From Corella eumyota (lineage: Eukaryota > Chordata > Ascidiacea > Phlebobranchia > Corellidae): a stretch of DNA of 64,000 nucleotides. The translations under genes were made by a program, and so were the position numbers. The stretch lies in contig OY720101.1 in the NCBI GenBank assembly GCA_963082875.1, positions 310,001 to 374,000 of the forward strand. Direction: 5' to 3'. The stretch's first letter is position 1. Each line of letters begins with the position of its first letter. Positions 60,703 to 64,000 of the stretch are shown piece after piece. The notes beneath the pieces were generated by a model that did not search any database, had not been told where the DNA came from, and worked only from the letters and a program-made list of their open reading frames with translations.

Positions 60703-63700
60703 TTAAACATCGTAATTATCCAATGCATCTTCAAGAGTGAGTTGATATGTGTCGTTGTTCTTCATTTCCACAGTCATATCAATAACTGCAGGAGGAACTT
60801 GTACAAGTTGTTGTGCCCCAACTGCCTGTGCACATTGCTCACGATGTTTCATTAACATCTCGTTGTTTGAAAAGCCCAGGAAGCAGTCGATGCAGCGCAC
60901 AAGTTTGTGTTTTTCGTGTCGTTGAACATGTTCTTTAAGGTTTTGACGTAGCACAAATGCCTTGCCACAAATGGTGCATCCAAAAGGTCGTTTGCCCTCA
61001 TGGAATTTCATGTGACGATAAAGTGATTGTCTGTAAACAATATGCATCAAAATTATAAACTTAATTAAAGTGTTTGGAAATAAAACATTGTTTTTATAAG
61101 ATGTATTATCTTACAGCTTCTAATCATTACTATTTTAATACAAAATGAACAAAATAGTTGGAACATAGTTTATATTTAATATGGTATGATCTTTATAAAT
61201 TAGGGCTTAGTGAATGATAAGTTAAGTATAAATGTATGTCAAAATTAAAGCCCTGCAAAACAAAAAAAAACAGCCAGTTGTGGTGCATGGATGAGATCAT
61301 AATACAAAGTAAAATCTGGCCGTAGAGCATTAACTAGTTTGTAGAAAAGCAATAATTTAATACTTTACCTAAAAGTAAAATCCTTTCCGCACTTGGTGCA
61401 CAGAAAAGGTCGTTCTCCTGTATGTAAACGCTCATGATCTTTTAAAGTTTTATGTTCTATAAATCCCTTTCCACATAAGCTACAAATAAATGGTCGCTCA
61501 CCGGTGTGGCCTCTCATGTGAAGTTTAAGAGCTCCCTTTGACTAAAAAGTAATGAGGTTGTTTAAAATATATAAAGCACAATGTTGTAGGTAAGGTTAAG
61601 TATATGTAAATAGCTACTTAAATGTTTCATGGAAAGATATACACCTGTTTTATTGTATTGTGTAATAACCAACCAATTAAACATTAAAATAGGGCCATTT
61701 ATATAAACACAGCTTGGTAATTTTCTATTTAAATTGAGGGCAATCTTACCAGAAATCCCTTCCCACAGAAGTCACAAACATCTTGTCTTATCTTCCCATC
61801 ATGAACAATTCGAACGTGGTTCACTTTATCCCGCTTTCTATAAGCTATAAACTCATCTGGGCACACTGAACATTTCCATCTAAAAACAGAAATAATCGAG
61901 TTACAAAGCCAAATAGGGTTATAATTTAGGGGTTGTATTAAGGTAAGAAATCACAAAAGTTAACTTGCCTGTAGGGTAAATCTTTTTCCTGTTGAGTTTT
62001 TCTTTTTGGACCCCTTCTTACCGGACTTTCAGGTTGTTCAGAGTTTCCGTCAAAACTATTGTCAGGGTTTTCATCGAAACTTATCACCGCCGAAACATCT
62101 CCTTCCTCAAAGTTTGGTGAAGTTGAAGTACATTTTCTGGAAATTCATATTTGTTTCATTTTAACACTTTTATAAATTATTTAGATGTTAAAAAAAACAT
62201 TTAGTCTTAATAAAAGCCTATGTAATGAAAATTGATGACAAACACAAAATGATTAAAACCTATAAATTCTGTATTCAAATTTATTTAAATTGGTCTTAGC
62301 TCTTGACAATGTGTGGTCACAGCTTATTCACTCTTAGCAGTTCAGTTTTACAATAAATATACTTATTACACACATTGCACATAGCACACGGCTTATTTTA
62401 AAGACCACCCTTTTAAAGATAAAAAATGAATAACTTACTTTTCATGGGCATCTCTGGACCTTGAGTATACAAACTTTCTATCACAGTTTCTACATTTAAT
62501 TTGTGCCTTCTTCTTTCTTCCTCTCCTTTTAGGGGATGTCTCTTCTTCTTCTTCTGCCTCCAGATCAAAATTACGAGCTTCCAGGAAAGATCGACGTTTG
62601 TTCGGGGAGCCCAGTTTAACCTTCGGTGAAAAAAAGAAAAATTAAAAAAAAACGGTCTTGAAAATAAGTTCTATTTGATATAAACATAAAAATTTTACCT
62701 TTAAAGGCTTTTTTGTTAAAGATTTATGCTCCTGCATATGCTGAACAAACAAATCTTTTTCATTAGCTGCAAACTTCATGGCACAAGTCATACAATACAA
62801 ATCTTCTTGTTTCTCCAAGTTATTCTTGTAACAATCAATCACTAACTCTTGTATCACTTCCTCCGATGATTCAACAAAGTAGTCTTGGTTCATCTCACAG
62901 ATGATCGTTTGCTCCGAGCTGTCCACTATCGGTGTTTCTACTTTCTCAACGATGCTTTCTACTTTTTTCTTGGTTTCTGTTGTTGGTGTTTTGCTCAATT
63001 TTTTTTCACATTCTTCAACAATCTAATATAAATAAATTTCGGTAACTTGTTTGATTTTTAAGGTAAAAAAGGTATATATATATATTTAAGAATTATAATT
63101 TAATTATTGAACATTTTTTGACCTAACATATAAATTTGTGAATGGCAATTTAAATATCAATATTAAATAGAATGTATTGCACCTATTTAGAGGATCCTTA
63201 TTGGGTTAGGGTTAGTGGTTTAATCTAAAAACTCTTTTATTCCATTTAAAATATAATATAAAATAGATTTATTCGATATAATTTGATCTATTTAATCCAG
63301 CATATTATTAAGATGGTCTTTAAATCACGCCATAGGTAGATTTAAACAATGATTTAAAAAAACATTTAATTATTAATTAACCTGATTAAAGCCACACCAC
63401 TCTGCAGCCAACATCAAATCTTGGATATCTTTCTCCTCCAGATCATCCAACTGTATTGTGCCAATATACATGTACGACAACAATAACGAGAAGGATGGTG
63501 GTGTAAAAAAATCTCCATTAATTTCAACGTATCTCTCGTTCATTGGAATGTCCTTGACTTGGATAAGGTCGTGTAACTTCGGACACGCTGCAGCGATTAT
63601 GCACTCATGTACGAAGAACTCTTTGTCTTTAACACGGATGACCGTGTCGCAATATAAATGGTCGAGATGTTGCTGATATAAAACTTTTAAGCGATCGCTG

Positions 63701-63732
63701 GCCGGGTGAGATGCCTTAACTTTATCCTCCAT
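60703..63732 (-). CDS. BTB/POZ protein with about eight C2H2-type zinc fingers, 7 exons
   Basis: Exons 5' to 3': 63382-63732, 62699-63022, 62439-62620, 61969-62136, 61750-61879, 61369-61541, 60703-61030. The sum is 1656 nt (551 aa). Residues 15-115 form a BTB domain ([34 protein letters not shown]). Fingers follow: CMTC...HMQEH near 200; a C-x2-C...H-x3-C form near 270-290; WKCSVC...HVRIVH; then four regular fingers joined by HTGERP-type linkers across exons 5-7; and a last C2HC form (VRCIDC...HREQC). The protein resembles ZBTB transcription factors, binding DNA through the linked fingers and recruiting partners through BTB; I cannot name an orthologue. A Glu run and basic KRRGRKKK (possible nuclear signal) lie between fingers 1 and 2. 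Intron 4 has the donor AG|GCAAGT, a GC-AG intron required to hold frame. Start ATG 63732. Confidence 0.9.
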
Positions 63733-64000
63733 TTTATTGAATAAATGTTGGCAAAATTTTTTACAAATTGTCTTTAAAATTTAAAAACAAAAATTATTCA
63801 TTAGTTTTATTAAAAAAAGGTAATTTAATAACTTTTTATTTTAATATTTTAGGCAAACAAGCTGACGAGGTTAACACATAGTCAAAAATTCTTAGCAATA
63901 ATGTATATATGTATACATCATTATACTAAATGTAAAAACCAAACTTCAATTGTTTTTTATGCAAAAGACTTAAACGTTAAAAAGTTTAAATGCTGTAGCG

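Overview
The window looks like a nuclear segment from an ascidian tunicate, most likely Ciona. This is inferred from AT-rich DNA, short GT-AG introns, a chordate gene set and short tRNA-derived repeats; I ran no species search. Eleven or twelve protein-coding genes can be reconstructed exon by exon. In all but one, the summed exon lengths divide by three and the joined reading frames match a known family or a neighbouring paralogue.

Layout: agmatinase (161-2560, +); four tandem ABCG2-like half-transporters A-D (3152-8510, 9237-13990, 14715-19429, 20314-26293, all +); a DYRK1-type kinase (27343-33810, -) with about 5 kb of sparse upstream DNA; N-acetylneuraminate lyase (38899-40704, -); RanGAP1 (41225-44149, -); three tandem kelch-propeller genes K1-K3 (44719-47238, 48016-50706, 51089-53872, all +); TRMT2A (54220-58829, -); SBDS as one uninterrupted exon (59299-60057, +); and a BTB/C2H2 zinc-finger gene (60703-63732, -).

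ABCG B, C and D share 16-exon structures and near-identical exons, while most introns have drifted apart. This fits recent tandem duplication with possible exon-centred gene conversion. Copy C has one extra G in the exon that encodes the ABC signature and is out of frame as given. Copy A is older and carries its own polar N-terminal extension.

The least familiar objects are the three kelch genes. Each starts with a tiny exon encoding Met-Gly plus nearby Cys, an N-myristoylation/S-acylation type start. Each then runs through roughly one propeller blade per exon and ends in a similar hydrophobic C-terminus. They carry no BTB or BACK domain, so they look like lipid-anchored stand-alone propellers of about 320-330 residues.

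The non-coding part holds two tRNA-derived SINE families, mostly in introns of the right half, one MITE-like element, several simple repeats, and a strong excess of the palindrome TGACGTCA (16 exact copies by eye). I saw no CRISPR array, rRNA, true tRNA gene or virus-like element.
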